Positions 36,916-46,628 of a stretch of DNA of 64,000 bases are shown here, in pieces; position 1 is the first letter of the stretch, and every line of letters starts with the position of its first letter. The stretch is taken from contig JAQWSE010000013.1 in the NCBI GenBank assembly GCA_029243395.1, positions 248,001-312,000 on the forward strand. The letters are read 5' to 3'. Made by a program: the position numbers and the translations under genes. The notes below the pieces were generated by a model. That model worked only from the letters and a program-made list of their open reading frames with translations. It ran no database searches and was not told the origin of the DNA. The stretch comes from Paracoccaceae bacterium (GTDB lineage Bacteria; Pseudomonadota; Alphaproteobacteria; Rhodobacterales; Rhodobacteraceae).

Positions 36916-38106
36916 TTAATACTGAACTCCAACATAGCCCTCCGCCAAGGCTCTTTGAGCGGTTATAGAAGTAGAAATTTCCCCCAATTCAAATAATTGA
37001 AATTTTCTTGCGATAGTGTCATCTTCCTCTGGGGTGTGAAGTAAACTTGTCATCCAGTGGCTGAATCTTACGGTTTGCCAAACTCTTGACAAAGCCCGTT
37101 CTGAGTATAGTTCTAATTCTTTGGACGAACCTTTATTATAGAAATTAACTAGAGAACTTGAAAGGTAATAAACATCAGAAAATGCCAAGTTTAACCCCTT
37201 TGCGCCAGTAGGGGGCATAATGTGTGCTGCATCGCCCGCAAGAAATAGTCTTCCCCATTGCATAGGCTCAACCACAATACTTCTTAAAGCGGTCAAAGAT
37301 TTTTCAATTGAACTTCCTGTTTCAATTACATTTGAAAATCTGGCCGGCAATCTTTTGGTTAGCTCATTCCATATTTTTTTATCAGGCCATGCAGAAATTT
37401 TTTCACTATTAGAAACCTGTATATAGTAACGGGAAAGATTTTCATTTCTCATGGATGCTAAAGCAAAACCTCTTTTATGGTTTGCATAAATTAGCTCTTT
37501 GTGGACTGGTTTAGTCTTTGATAAAATACCTAACCAACTGTATGGATATAGAGTATGATGAACATTCAATTTTTCTTTTGGAATGAAATCTTTACTGATC
37601 CCCTTGGAGCCATCACATCCAGCAATATAATCACAGTTTATATGATATTTTTGCCCTAAAACTTCAAATTTTACCTGAGGTTTTCTTGTGTTTATATCCT
37701 GAATCAAGACATTTTTGACATTATGAATAATAGTTGCTCCAATTTTTTCTTGGGCTTGGTACAAATCTACTGTTATTTCTGTTTGCCCATACACATAAAC
37801 TGATTTGCCCATTGCTGAGTTTAAATTTATTCTAAAGTCTTTATTTTCAGAAGAAATCAAAATTCCAGAATGTTTACTACCCTCTTTTAGTAACCTTTCC
37901 CCGACATTGGCGTTGCAAAGCAATTCCATTGATCCATGTTCAATGACTCCTGCTCTTATACGGTTTTGAACATAATTACGAGATCGAGCTTCAAGCACAA
38001 TCGTGGTTATGTCTGCCTTCATTAATATTTGAGAGAGCAGTAAACCGGCTGGGCCACCACCAATAATGACGACTTGTGTTTCAAGAGTTTGATTTTTTGG
38101 TTTCAT
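36916..38106 (-). CDS. pobA: 4-hydroxybenzoate 3-monooxygenase
   Basis: 396 residues, the normal PobA length. FAD motifs are VIIGGGPAGLLLS (residues 13-25) and FLAGDAAHIMPPTGAKGLN. The substrate-region segment RIRAGVIEHGSMELL is typical of PobA. It hydroxylates 4-hydroxybenzoate to protocatechuate using NAD(P)H and O2, feeding the adjacent pca operon. It is convergent with pcaB and divergent from the VOC gene at 38160, with about 53 bases between starts. No PobR regulator is nearby. Confidence 0.95.
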   Translation of the reverse strand: MKPKNQTLETQVVIIGGGPAGLLLSQILMKADITTIVLEARSRNYVQNRIRAGVIEHGSMELLCNANVGERLLKEGSKHSGILISSENKDFRINLNSAMGKSVYVYGQTEITVDLYQAQEKIGATIIHNVKNVLIQDINTRKPQVKFEVLGQKYHINCDYIAGCDGSKGISKDFIPKEKLNVHHTLYPYSWLGILSKTKPVHKELIYANHKRGFALASMRNENLSRYYIQVSNSEKISAWPDKKIWNELTKRLPARFSNVIETGSSIEKSLTALRSIVVEPMQWGRLFLAGDAAHIMPPTGAKGLNLAFSDVYYLSSSLVNFYNKGSSKELELYSERALSRVWQTVRFSHWMTSLLHTPEEDDTIARKFQLFELGEISTSITAQRALAEGYVGVQY

Positions 38107-38159
38107 TTTTTTGTTTCGAAGCTAAAATGTTGTTGAATTACATAAATAAGATAATAAGA

Positions 38160-38999
38160 ATGGAATTTACAGCTTTAAAAACAGAATCGTTCTTACACCA
38201 TCTTGGAATAGAGAGTGAGGATCCAAAAGAGCTTGCTCAATTTTATGCCAGAACCATGAAGATGGATATCATATCACCAGAGAATGAAACATTTCACTGT
38301 TTGGGTCCAAATCGATTATTAATTTTTTCTAAAGGTCAAAAACAAAAATTATCTTTTGCTGCTTTTGGCTGCAAGGATGAATATAGTCTCAATCAGCTTA
38401 GGAAGAGAGTAATTAAAGTGGGCTTAGATTTGCAACCATTCCACAGTGTTTATTTAAAGAAAGGATCTTTTTCTGTTTTTGATCCGGACAACCATAAGAT
38501 TGCATTTGGAGTGCCTTACAAAAGGAATTGTGATAGGGGCTTCCTTTGGGGGCCGCTGCAACATCTTACCTTACAGTCTCTTGATGTAAGCAAGTTTATT
38601 GATTTTTATCAAAATAAGCTTGGATTTACAGTTTCTGATCGAGTGATTAATGATAATGGTGTAGTAACTACATGTTTCATGCGTTCTAATGATGAACACC
38701 ACACCTTGGCATGCTTTAAATCTCAAAATATTGGCATGGATCACCATAGTTATGAGGTTGGAGATTGGAACTTAATTAGAGACTGGTGTGATCATTTTTC
38801 AGATTTAGGGATTAAATTGTTTTGGGGGCCAGGAAGGCACGGACCTGGTAATAATTTATTTGTTTTTATTCAGGATTGTGATGGGAATAAAGTTGAATTA
38901 TCTGCTGAGCTTGAAATCATTCATGGTAGAAAGGCATTAGACTGGCCACATGAAGCTAGGACCTTAAACCTCTGGGGCGAGGCATTAATGCGATCATAG
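38160..38999 (+). CDS. Extradiol dioxygenase-like VOC protein
   Basis: 279 residues from ATG 38160. The open frame reaches back to 38076, but the extra 28 residues overlap pobA and lack family features. Two VOC modules are visible (about residues 8-110 and 125-255). The second has the metal set His (LQHLTLQS), His (MDHHSYEV) and Glu (NKVELSAE) of type I extradiol dioxygenases. It probably cleaves a catechol next to the hydroxyls; the natural diol is unknown. An FAH-family hydrolase and a phenol-type monooxygenase follow on the same strand. Confidence 0.8.
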   Translation: MEFTALKTESFLHHLGIESEDPKELAQFYARTMKMDIISPENETFHCLGPNRLLIFSKGQKQKLSFAAFGCKDEYSLNQLRKRVIKVGLDLQPFHSVYLKKGSFSVFDPDNHKIAFGVPYKRNCDRGFLWGPLQHLTLQSLDVSKFIDFYQNKLGFTVSDRVINDNGVVTTCFMRSNDEHHTLACFKSQNIGMDHHSYEVGDWNLIRDWCDHFSDLGIKLFWGPGRHGPGNNLFVFIQDCDGNKVELSAELEIIHGRKALDWPHEARTLNLWGEALMRS

Positions 39000-39049
39000 A
39001 ATATTAAGACATGAACACTTAAGAGAAATATATAATTTGTGAGGTTAAG

Positions 39050-39910
39050 ATGAAGTTAGTAAGTTTTTTAAGATTGGGTGAGGTTACTTTTGGAGTAGAA
39101 AAAAATCAAGGAATTATTGATCTTGGTGAAAGACTAAAAAACAAAATGAGAACCAAAAGCATTATTGAACTTTTGCATACGGATTCAATGCCATTAGAGG
39201 AAGATTTAGAAAATCTTTCACCTGATTATTCTTTTTCAGATATTACCTTTTTACCTGTTATTCCAGATCCTGGAAAAATACTATGCATTGGATTGAATTA
39301 TGAAAAACATCGTATAGAGACAAAGAGAGAGGAGTCTGGCTATCCAACAATTTTCACGCGCTTTTCAGACTCTCAGGTGGCGCATAATCAGTATTTGGTT
39401 AAACCAAGCGTATCTGATCGATTTGATTTCGAGGGAGAATTAGCAGTTATTATTGGTAAGGGAGGAAGAAACATTCAGGAAAAGGATGCGATGAACCACA
39501 TTGCTGGTTATTCATGCTATAATGATGGCAGTATTAGGGATTGGCAAAAGCACACCAGTCAATTTGTACCAGGAAAGAATTTCCCAAAGACTGGGGCCTT
39601 TGGCCCTGGGATGGTTTTGAGGCAGTCGATATCTGATTATAAGAAGCTGAAAATCCAAACCCGGTTAAATAATGAGGTAGTTCAGGATGCTTGCTTGGAT
39701 CAATTAATATTCGATATACCAAGACTTATCGCTTATTGCTCGAGTTTTAACTGTCTATCAGTTGGTGACGTTATAGTAACAGGAACCCCTGGAGGAGTTG
39801 GTGATAGGCGTGATCCACCTCTATATTTGAAAGAAGGAGACAATATAGAGGTAGAGATATCTGAGGTTGGTTTGCTGAAAAATCATGTAATAAATGAAAG
39901 CTCTCTTTAG
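39050..39910 (+). CDS. Fumarylacetoacetate hydrolase-family protein
   Basis: 286 residues. An N-terminal regulatory region (residues 1-70) is followed by the FAH catalytic fold starting at ILCIGLNYEKH. Metal ligands are the two Glu of DFEGELAVII and the Asp of GYSCYNDGSIRDWQ. GDVIVTGTPGGVGDRRDPP is the conserved C-terminal motif. Family members hydrolyse acylpyruvates and ring-fission products. Placement between an extradiol-type VOC gene and a monooxygenase suggests it acts on the ring-cleavage product; the compound is unknown. Confidence 0.88.
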   Translation: MKLVSFLRLGEVTFGVEKNQGIIDLGERLKNKMRTKSIIELLHTDSMPLEEDLENLSPDYSFSDITFLPVIPDPGKILCIGLNYEKHRIETKREESGYPTIFTRFSDSQVAHNQYLVKPSVSDRFDFEGELAVIIGKGGRNIQEKDAMNHIAGYSCYNDGSIRDWQKHTSQFVPGKNFPKTGAFGPGMVLRQSISDYKKLKIQTRLNNEVVQDACLDQLIFDIPRLIAYCSSFNCLSVGDVIVTGTPGGVGDRRDPPLYLKEGDNIEVEISEVGLLKNHVINESSL

Positions 39911-39930
39911 TATAAGTAAAATCAGCAATA

Positions 39931-41514
39931 ATGGAGATAAAAAATACTGATATCTTAGTGGTTGGGGCAGGTCCGACTGGGTTGGTGTTGTCAAACCTTT
40001 TAGGTTTGTATGGAATTAATTGTATTTTAGTTGAAAAGAATTCATCAACTGGGGGAGAACCTAGGGCGGTCTCTATTGATGATGAGTCCCTAAGAACACT
40101 TCAGGCAATCGGGGTAGTGGAGTCGTTTTTACCATTAATTTCTAAGAATTATGGTTCCCATTACCTGTCGCCAACTGGAAAAACATTTGCCGTAGTTGAA
40201 CCAAGTCAGAAGCAGTATGGGTTTTACAAAAGGAACGGGTTTGATCAACCTCAGTTAGAAGACCTTTTATGCAATAATTTATCAAATTTTGATAGCATAG
40301 CCACCTATTTTAATGCAAATCTATTGCAAATAAATGTTAAAAAACAGTCTATTACGTCTTCTGTTTCATTCAAAAATAAATCCATAAGAATTAATTCAAA
40401 ATATGTTGTTGCGTGTGATGGAGGTACTTCAACAATTCGAAAACAATTGGGAATAAGATTGAGTGGTTTAAGTTTTAATGAAAGGTGGTTAATTATTGAT
40501 CTTTTTGAGAGCAAAAATCAATTTCGTCATACCCAGGTTCATTGTGATAGTAAAAGACCTTGCATTACACTACCAGGCCCTAGAGGTATAAGAAGATACG
40601 AATTTAAATTACGAAAGGGTGAGTGTAAAGATGGTTACTGTAGTGAAAGTTTTTTAACCAAGTTACTTAGGGACAAAGGTTACGATTCACAATCCAGGAT
40701 ACGGAGAAAGTGTGTTTATACCTTCAACGCATTGGTGGCAGAAAAATGGAGTGTGGGTAACATTTTTCTTGCTGGGGATTCAGCCCATCTTTCACCACCT
40801 TTTGCCGGCCAGGGAATGAATAGTGGGATCAGGGATGCTCATAATCTTAGTTGGAAATTAATGCATGCAATAAAATTTAATAATAGGAAAATCTTAAATA
40901 GTTACGAAATTGAAAGAAAGAATCATGTTTGGCAGATGATTAAGATTTCTATACTAATGGGGAAAATACTGTCACCAAAAAATATTCTATACGGCCTAAT
41001 GATTAGGTTCTTATTTTTGTTTCTATCTCTATATGCACCAGCTAGGAAGTATGTCACTCAAATGAGGTTTAAGCCACAGCCATATTTTGATAAGGGTTTA
41101 GTATGGCTTACTCGTGACAGACAAAATAACAGAATGATTGGTAGATTGTTTCCTCAACCATTAGTAGAAGATCTTCAGGGAAATCAATTTTTATTGGATC
41201 AACTCTTCAGAAATGAAAGTGTAATAGTAATCTTCTCTGAAAAACCTGAGAATTTGATTAAAACTGAGATCCTTGAAAGGTTCAATAAAAGAGGCATTTC
41301 GCTAATTGGAGTAACTCCTGAATGGATCAATCCAGCTGGAGCTAAATTCACTATAGTAAGGGAGGTTACAAGGCTTTTATCTACTAAAAATTACGTTTGC
41401 TATCTGGATAAAGTATTTTTTATCCGGCCGGACAGGTATATAGCATCAATTTCTGACACAAATTCTATAGAAAATCTAATGTCTATTGTTGACGAATTTC
41501 AAAATAAAACTTGA
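39931..41514 (+). CDS. FAD-dependent aromatic monooxygenase (MhpA-like)
   Basis: 527 residues. FAD motifs: VVGAGPTGLVLSNLL (near residues 10-24), the central DG motif VACDGGTSTIRK and FLAGDSAHLSPPFAGQGMNSG. A C-terminal thioredoxin-like segment (residues about 400-520) is as in MhpA and related phenol hydroxylases. It should hydroxylate a phenolic acid, giving a substrate for ring cleavage. It lies 20 bases after the FAH gene and 91 before the TRAP receptor gene. Confidence 0.85.
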   Translation: MEIKNTDILVVGAGPTGLVLSNLLGLYGINCILVEKNSSTGGEPRAVSIDDESLRTLQAIGVVESFLPLISKNYGSHYLSPTGKTFAVVEPSQKQYGFYKRNGFDQPQLEDLLCNNLSNFDSIATYFNANLLQINVKKQSITSSVSFKNKSIRINSKYVVACDGGTSTIRKQLGIRLSGLSFNERWLIIDLFESKNQFRHTQVHCDSKRPCITLPGPRGIRRYEFKLRKGECKDGYCSESFLTKLLRDKGYDSQSRIRRKCVYTFNALVAEKWSVGNIFLAGDSAHLSPPFAGQGMNSGIRDAHNLSWKLMHAIKFNNRKILNSYEIERKNHVWQMIKISILMGKILSPKNILYGLMIRFLFLFLSLYAPARKYVTQMRFKPQPYFDKGLVWLTRDRQNNRMIGRLFPQPLVEDLQGNQFLLDQLFRNESVIVIFSEKPENLIKTEILERFNKRGISLIGVTPEWINPAGAKFTIVREVTRLLSTKNYVCYLDKVFFIRPDRYIASISDTNSIENLMSIVDEFQNKT

Positions 41515-41595
41515 TTAATCATTATCTAAAAAGTTTAACTAGTAGCTATAAATAGATAAATTCCAACGAAATCTTTATAGATAGATTAAAAAATT

Positions 41596-41600
41596 GGAGG
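41596..41600 (+). promoter_or_regulatory. Ribosome-binding site deciding a TTG start
   Basis: GGAGG lies five bases before TTG 41606, so that codon is the likely start of the TRAP receptor. An in-frame TTG at 41594 sits on this site and is excluded by the spacing. Confidence 0.7.
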
Positions 41601-41605
41601 AAACA

Positions 41606-42637
41606 TTGCTTAAGAAACTTAAAACAATTTTTACTATAGGGCTATCCGCAATTTTTTTGGCGTGTCCATTATTTGCAGAAACGGTAGTGCTAAAATTTCA
41701 TTCCTTTCCACCCATGCCTGCAAATTCTAATGCCAAATTTGTTAAACCGTGGGGCGATAAAATAGAGAAAGAGTCGGGGGGTAAACTGAAAGTTGAGATT
41801 TATCCAGCAATGCAGCTGGGTGGAAAACCTCCTCAATTAGTTGATCAGGTTAGAGATGGTGTGGTTGATCTTATCTGGACGGTAGCAGGCTACACTCCGG
41901 GTCGATTTCCGAGGCTAGAAGTATTTGATTTACCATTCTTACCAGGATCTTCTTTGGCTACCTCACAAGCTGCTCAAAAATTTGCTGAGACAGTTGGGGC
42001 GGACGACTTAAAGGATTATAAGATTTTGACTGTTCATGTACATGCTCCCGGCAAGATACATACTAAGGATAAACTCATAAAATCTGTTGATGACCTTGAA
42101 GGGTTAAAGATGAGAGGACCTACTCGTGTTATAAGTAAGATGCTTGAGGGACTTGGTGCAACACCTGTAGGAATGCCTGTACCTCAGGTTGCTCCGTCTT
42201 TATCAAAAGGGGTGATTGATGGTATGGTAGTACCTTGGGAAATAATGCCATCTTTTAAATTACAAGAATTGACCAAGTCTCATACTGAGGTTAGCGGTGA
42301 TCGTGGTCTTTATACAACTCCATTCTTGTTTCTAATGAATAAGGCAAAATATGATTCTCTTAGTGATGAACTAAAAAAGGTAATTGATGCAAATGCTGGA
42401 ATGGCACTTGCTAAATTAGCTGGAGAGCTTTGGGACGGATTTGAGGGACCTGCCAGAAAGCTTGCCGTGGATGCCGGAGGTGAATTCCATGAATTGTCAG
42501 GATCAGCTTTGGCAGATATGAAGGCTGCTGGTGATCAATTGATTAAAGAATGGATAGCCGATGCCAATAGTAAGGGCATGGATGGAGAAATGCTCGTTAA
42601 AACGGCTCGTGATCTAATCGCCAAATATGAAAATTAA
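41606..42637 (+). CDS. dctP: TRAP transporter substrate-binding protein (DctP)
   Basis: 343 residues from TTG 41606. A Sec signal peptide (LKKLKTIFTIGLSAIFLA then PLFA) precedes the mature protein. DctP-family features include KIHTKDKLIKSVDDLEGLKMRG, PVPQVAPSLSKGVIDG and the receptor arginine segment. It captures a carboxylate or aromatic acid in the periplasm and delivers it to the DctQM membrane complex. The neighbours imply an aromatic acid ligand, which is inference. Its stop overlaps dctQ by 11 bases. Confidence 0.9.
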   Translation: MLKKLKTIFTIGLSAIFLACPLFAETVVLKFHSFPPMPANSNAKFVKPWGDKIEKESGGKLKVEIYPAMQLGGKPPQLVDQVRDGVVDLIWTVAGYTPGRFPRLEVFDLPFLPGSSLATSQAAQKFAETVGADDLKDYKILTVHVHAPGKIHTKDKLIKSVDDLEGLKMRGPTRVISKMLEGLGATPVGMPVPQVAPSLSKGVIDGMVVPWEIMPSFKLQELTKSHTEVSGDRGLYTTPFLFLMNKAKYDSLSDELKKVIDANAGMALAKLAGELWDGFEGPARKLAVDAGGEFHELSGSALADMKAAGDQLIKEWIADANSKGMDGEMLVKTARDLIAKYEN

Positions 42638-43166
42638 TTTTGGTTTAGAGAAACATTTTTCAGAAGCGCGTCCAAGAGATAAAATTGGGCGCGCTTTATT
42701 TCTGATGTCAACATCTTTAACTTTGTTCGGTGGGCTAGTATTACTCTTTATAGTTTGTATTAGTGTTCTCTCTATTTTTGGCCGACTGTTCTTTTCCTCT
42801 CCTTTGATGGGTGATTTTGAGTTAGTAGAGATGGGCTGCGCAATAGCCATTTTTTCTTTCCTTCCCTTATGCCATCTCAAGAATGGTAATGTAATTGTTG
42901 ATTTTTTTAGCTTAAGATTTCCCCATTGGCTTAGACAATATTTGGATGCCTTAAGTTGTTTGTTATTTGGCTCTGTTGCATTGTTTTTCACATGGCGGAT
43001 GATTTACGGTGCTGGGGATATGTTCCGCTATAACGAACAAACTATGCTACTAAAATTACCCGTTTGGATGGCATTTATTCCAGGCATATTTTCTTTTTTT
43101 TTACTATCTTTAGTTTGTTTTTATACTTTTGTACTTTCTATTAAATCTATAGATACAAGGAACTAA
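42627..43166 (+). CDS. dctQ: TRAP transporter small permease (DctQ)
   Basis: 179 residues with four hydrophobic helices, as in DctQ proteins. ELVEMGCAIAIFSFLPLCHLKNGNVIVDF is the conserved central segment. The start overlaps the dctP stop by 11 bases, indicating coupled translation. It pairs with DctM in the inner membrane, sodium-driven uptake being typical for the family. Confidence 0.9.
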   Translation: MKINFGLEKHFSEARPRDKIGRALFLMSTSLTLFGGLVLLFIVCISVLSIFGRLFFSSPLMGDFELVEMGCAIAIFSFLPLCHLKNGNVIVDFFSLRFPHWLRQYLDALSCLLFGSVALFFTWRMIYGAGDMFRYNEQTMLLKLPVWMAFIPGIFSFFLLSLVCFYTFVLSIKSIDTRN

Positions 43167-43168
43167 AA

Positions 43169-44488
43169 ATGGATCGCATAAGCTTAGGTATTTTGGCTTT
43201 TCCTTTTTTATTTTTATTGTTAACTCTGCGGGTGCCTATTGGATTATCCATGCTATTTGTCGGTGGCTGTGGGACGGCTTTAATTGCTGGCTGGTTGCCT
43301 ATAATGTCACAGGTCAAAACTAGTGCCTGGCATCTTTTTTCAAATTATTCCCTGAGTGTAATTCCCCTTTTCTTATTAATGGGTAATTTTGCTGCCAAAG
43401 CTGGCATGAGCAGCGCTTTATTTAGGTTCACTGGTGCTTGTTTAGGTCATCGCAGGGGTGGTGTAGCGATGGCAGCAGTTGGGGCGTGCGCTGGCTTTGG
43501 AGCCATTTGTGGATCATCATTGGCTACAGCAGCAACAATGGGTAAGGTAGCCTTACCTGAATTAAGAAGAATGGGATATTCAGGCTCGCTCAGTACTGGA
43601 GCTTTGGCCGCTGGTGGAACCCTAGGAATTCTCATTCCACCATCAGTAATTTTAATAATATATTCAATACTTACTGAACAAAATATTGCCAAAATGTTCT
43701 TAGCTGCCTTTATCCCAGGCATCCTAGCTGCTATCGGTTATATTATTGCTATTGCAGTTTTTGTTAGGATTTTTCCAGATTCTGGACCCAGGAAGATGTT
43801 TGTTGACTGGAAAACGCGTTTCATTTTGTTCAAAGATATTTGGCAAGTAGCCCTTATTTTTCTATTAGTCATTGGTGGGATATATCTTGGTTGGTTTACT
43901 CCTACTGAAGGGGCTGCGATTGGAGCAGCTGGAACTGGAATCATGGCTGCTTTTAGCAAAGGTTTTTCCTTCATTGATTTAATCGAGGTAATACAAGAAA
44001 CCGCAGTGACGGCGGCTATGATTTTTGTTGTATTGTTAGGCGCTGAATTTTTTAATTCCTTTATTGCCTTGACTAGGATAACTAATTTGTTGGCAGAATC
44101 AGTAATAGAATATAATTTTTCACCTTTTACGATTGTTGCCATAATTTTACTCATTTATGTGTTACTTGGTTGCCTGATGGATAGCTTGGCAATGATTTTA
44201 TTAACCATCCCTGTTTTTTTCCCAATAATAGTTCAGCTTGACTTTGGCATGTCAGTTGAAGAAACTGCTATCTGGTTTGGAATACTAACTTTAATTGTCG
44301 TTGAAGTAGGATTGATAACACCTCCTGTCGGTTTAAATGTTTTCATTATTAACAAACTTGCCAAAGATGTTCCAATATCGGATACTTTCAGAGGAGTATT
44401 ACCATTTTTGCTTAGTGATTTTTTGAGGATCGTACTCTTGTTTTTGTTCCCTAGTATAACACTTGTATTAGTTAGAGTTCTATACTGA
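43169..44488 (+). CDS. dctM: TRAP transporter large permease (DctM)
   Basis: 439 residues, about twelve helices. DctM signatures: GFGAICGSSLATAATMGKVALPEL, GTLGILIPPSVILIIYSILTEQ and ITPPVGLNVFIINKLAKDV. It forms the transport channel with DctQ. It starts two bases after dctQ, completing a P-Q-M operon of the usual order. Confidence 0.94.
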   Translation: MDRISLGILAFPFLFLLLTLRVPIGLSMLFVGGCGTALIAGWLPIMSQVKTSAWHLFSNYSLSVIPLFLLMGNFAAKAGMSSALFRFTGACLGHRRGGVAMAAVGACAGFGAICGSSLATAATMGKVALPELRRMGYSGSLSTGALAAGGTLGILIPPSVILIIYSILTEQNIAKMFLAAFIPGILAAIGYIIAIAVFVRIFPDSGPRKMFVDWKTRFILFKDIWQVALIFLLVIGGIYLGWFTPTEGAAIGAAGTGIMAAFSKGFSFIDLIEVIQETAVTAAMIFVVLLGAEFFNSFIALTRITNLLAESVIEYNFSPFTIVAIILLIYVLLGCLMDSLAMILLTIPVFFPIIVQLDFGMSVEETAIWFGILTLIVVEVGLITPPVGLNVFIINKLAKDVPISDTFRGVLPFLLSDFLRIVLLFLFPSITLVLVRVLY

Positions 44489-44517
44489 AAAATTTTTCAA
44501 AAATGTTTGGTGAATAA

Positions 44518-45066
44518 ATGAAATTAGATAATGTGCCCACAAAATTAAAAGCCATAAGATGTCAACATGTATCCCTGGAGGTTAATAACGTAGATAAATC
44601 GTTATTTTTTTATAGAAATTTTCTTGGTATGAAGCTGTCTGAACGGCATCGTGCGGGGGAGCACAAGAGTATTCCATTCGAAATGGCTTTTCTAAGATTG
44701 AATAACAGACACCATGATCTTGTTCTAACTCACGACCCTAAGAGAAAATATATTAAGAAATCCTCTGTTGAATCTGCAGCAGGCATTCATCACTTTGCGT
44801 TTGAGTGCCCCAGCAGAGATAGTTTTCTGAGTCATCTTTCCAGAGCCCATGAGATGAATTTAAAGATTGTTAGAGGTCCTGTAATTCATAGTTCGTTTCA
44901 GAAAGATGGTGATGGAAGTTGGGGAGAGAATGAAAGCTTTTATGTTTTGGATCCTGATGGACATAGGGTGGAAATCTTCTGTGATATGGCACACATAACG
45001 GACGAAGGAAAGTACGTTAATGCTTATGGCCAGACGGTTCCAGATACTTTAGCAGAGGAAGTTTAA
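44518..45066 (+). CDS. Single-domain VOC protein, extradiol dioxygenase-like
   Basis: 182 residues with one VOC module. The metal set is His in CQHVSLEV, His in GIHHFAFE and Glu in HRVEIFCDM. Family members with this set act as ring-cleaving dioxygenases or glyoxalase-like enzymes. It lies between dctM (29 bases) and a flavin monooxygenase (23 bases), which supports a role in aromatic breakdown. The actual reaction is unknown. Confidence 0.75.
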   Translation: MKLDNVPTKLKAIRCQHVSLEVNNVDKSLFFYRNFLGMKLSERHRAGEHKSIPFEMAFLRLNNRHHDLVLTHDPKRKYIKKSSVESAAGIHHFAFECPSRDSFLSHLSRAHEMNLKIVRGPVIHSSFQKDGDGSWGENESFYVLDPDGHRVEIFCDMAHITDEGKYVNAYGQTVPDTLAEEV

Positions 45067-45089
45067 GATCCACCTTCTTATTTATAACC

Positions 45090-46628
45090 ATGAGACCATT
45101 CTACGTAATGTCTGATAATTATGCAGCATACAATATAATTATTGTCGGTTTGGGTCCAGTAGGAGCTATAATGGCAAAGCTTCTAGCAAATTTTAATTTA
45201 ACTATTTTGATTTTGGAGAAAACTAGAGAAATAAATTCATCACCTAGAGCTATACATTTTGATGGCGAAGTCATGAGGGTTTTCCAAAATGCAGGTTTGG
45301 CAGCCCATATAAAAAAAGTTGCACGTTCGACCCACAAAGGGATGCATTTCTTGGGAGAAAATAATGAGACTCTCTTGATTAGAAAAGGTGTTGAAGGTGT
45401 AGGAGAGCAAGGCTGGGAAAATAATTGGTATTTTTTTCAACCAGATTTAGAAAAAGTTTTAAGGGAGAGTCTTAAAAGACATCCCAACATTACTATTCGA
45501 TTGGGAGAAAATGTTACCAATCTTCGTAATGTTGAATCGAAAACACAAGTGGTCACAGAAACTGATTTAAATAAAGGTAAAATGTATTATGAGGGCGATT
45601 GGATTATAGGCTGTGATGGAGCAAAGTCATTAGTAAGCAAAAGCATGTCCTCAAAAATTGAAGACTTAGGTTTAGATGAAAAATGGTTGGTAATTGATCT
45701 TATAGTCAACAAGGATTCCCTTAAAGCTGCTAGTCTTCCTGATTACACGATTCAACACTGTAATCCCAAAAGGCCCATGACACGATGTTACATCAATTCT
45801 TCGAGGCGAAGGTGGGAAATAATGGTTTTACCAGATGATAACATAGAGGAGGTTACTAATGCGAAATTTATCTGGTCAATTTTAAAACCATGGCTTAGCC
45901 CTAGGGATGCAGTCATAGAACGAGCACAAATCTATACTTTTCATTCTATTATTAAAACAGAGTGGAGGAGTAGTCATATGATTTTGGCTGGCGATAGTGC
46001 ACATCAATCTCCACCTTTCTTAGGACAGGGGCTATGTGCCGGTATCAGGGATGCAAGTTCTTTAGCTTGGCGGTTAGGTTGGGTCATAGAAGGTAAGGTG
46101 AACAAGAATATAATCGATTCATATGTGCAGGAAAGAAAATCACACGTCAGGGAATTCATAGATTTAGCGGTTAGTTGCGGAAAAACAATTAAATCCGGTG
46201 ATCCCAAATTAATTACCAATTATTTTAAACTAGAAAACATAGAACAGAAGAATGCCTTTGATTTTCCAAAACCGCAATTGGGTTCAGGAATTTGGATGGA
46301 GGGAGATCCTCCGCTTGGACAGATTTCACCACAGTTTTTTGACGAGGTTCATGCTCTTTCCGATTATAATGCTTTGTATAAGCTGATCTTATTTGAAAGA
46401 CTAGCTCTAAAGGAAAACCTTTTTGGAAAGTCTCTACAAATTGTTAAGAATTGGGATATTGCTATATTGCGGGCGAATAAAGCAGTAGAAAAGTGGTTTG
46501 ACTGTATGAATGTTAACGCTACATTGGTCAGGCCTGATAGATATATCTATGGTATGGCTAACGATTTAGAAGGGGTGGTTGATATGCTTGACTGTTTCCA
46601 GAGGGCTATGAATGGAAAAAAGGACTAG
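45090..46628 (+). CDS. FAD-dependent aromatic monooxygenase, second copy type
   Basis: 512 residues. Motifs are IIVGLGPVGAIMAKLLANF (FAD), GCDGAKSLVSKSM (DG) and ILAGDSAHQSPPFLGQGLCAG (GD). A possible alternative start is ATG 45108. It resembles MhpA-type hydroxylases but differs clearly from the monooxygenase at 39931, so they are paralogues with different substrates. It overlaps the next gene (a protease) by 17 bases. Confidence 0.85.
   Translation: MRPFYVMSDNYAAYNIIIVGLGPVGAIMAKLLANFNLTILILEKTREINSSPRAIHFDGEVMRVFQNAGLAAHIKKVARSTHKGMHFLGENNETLLIRKGVEGVGEQGWENNWYFFQPDLEKVLRESLKRHPNITIRLGENVTNLRNVESKTQVVTETDLNKGKMYYEGDWIIGCDGAKSLVSKSMSSKIEDLGLDEKWLVIDLIVNKDSLKAASLPDYTIQHCNPKRPMTRCYINSSRRRWEIMVLPDDNIEEVTNAKFIWSILKPWLSPRDAVIERAQIYTFHSIIKTEWRSSHMILAGDSAHQSPPFLGQGLCAGIRDASSLAWRLGWVIEGKVNKNIIDSYVQERKSHVREFIDLAVSCGKTIKSGDPKLITNYFKLENIEQKNAFDFPKPQLGSGIWMEGDPPLGQISPQFFDEVHALSDYNALYKLILFERLALKENLFGKSLQIVKNWDIAILRANKAVEKWFDCMNVNATLVRPDRYIYGMANDLEGVVDMLDCFQRAMNGKKD

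Noticed and set aside
38076-38159. N-terminal extension of the extradiol VOC protein
   Set aside because: It overlaps the divergent pobA 5' end, has no family similarity, and ATG 38160 directly precedes the conserved region.
46612-46628. Frameshift or fusion between monooxygenase and S1 protease
   Set aside because: Both proteins have complete ends and different functions; a short gene overlap explains the coordinates.
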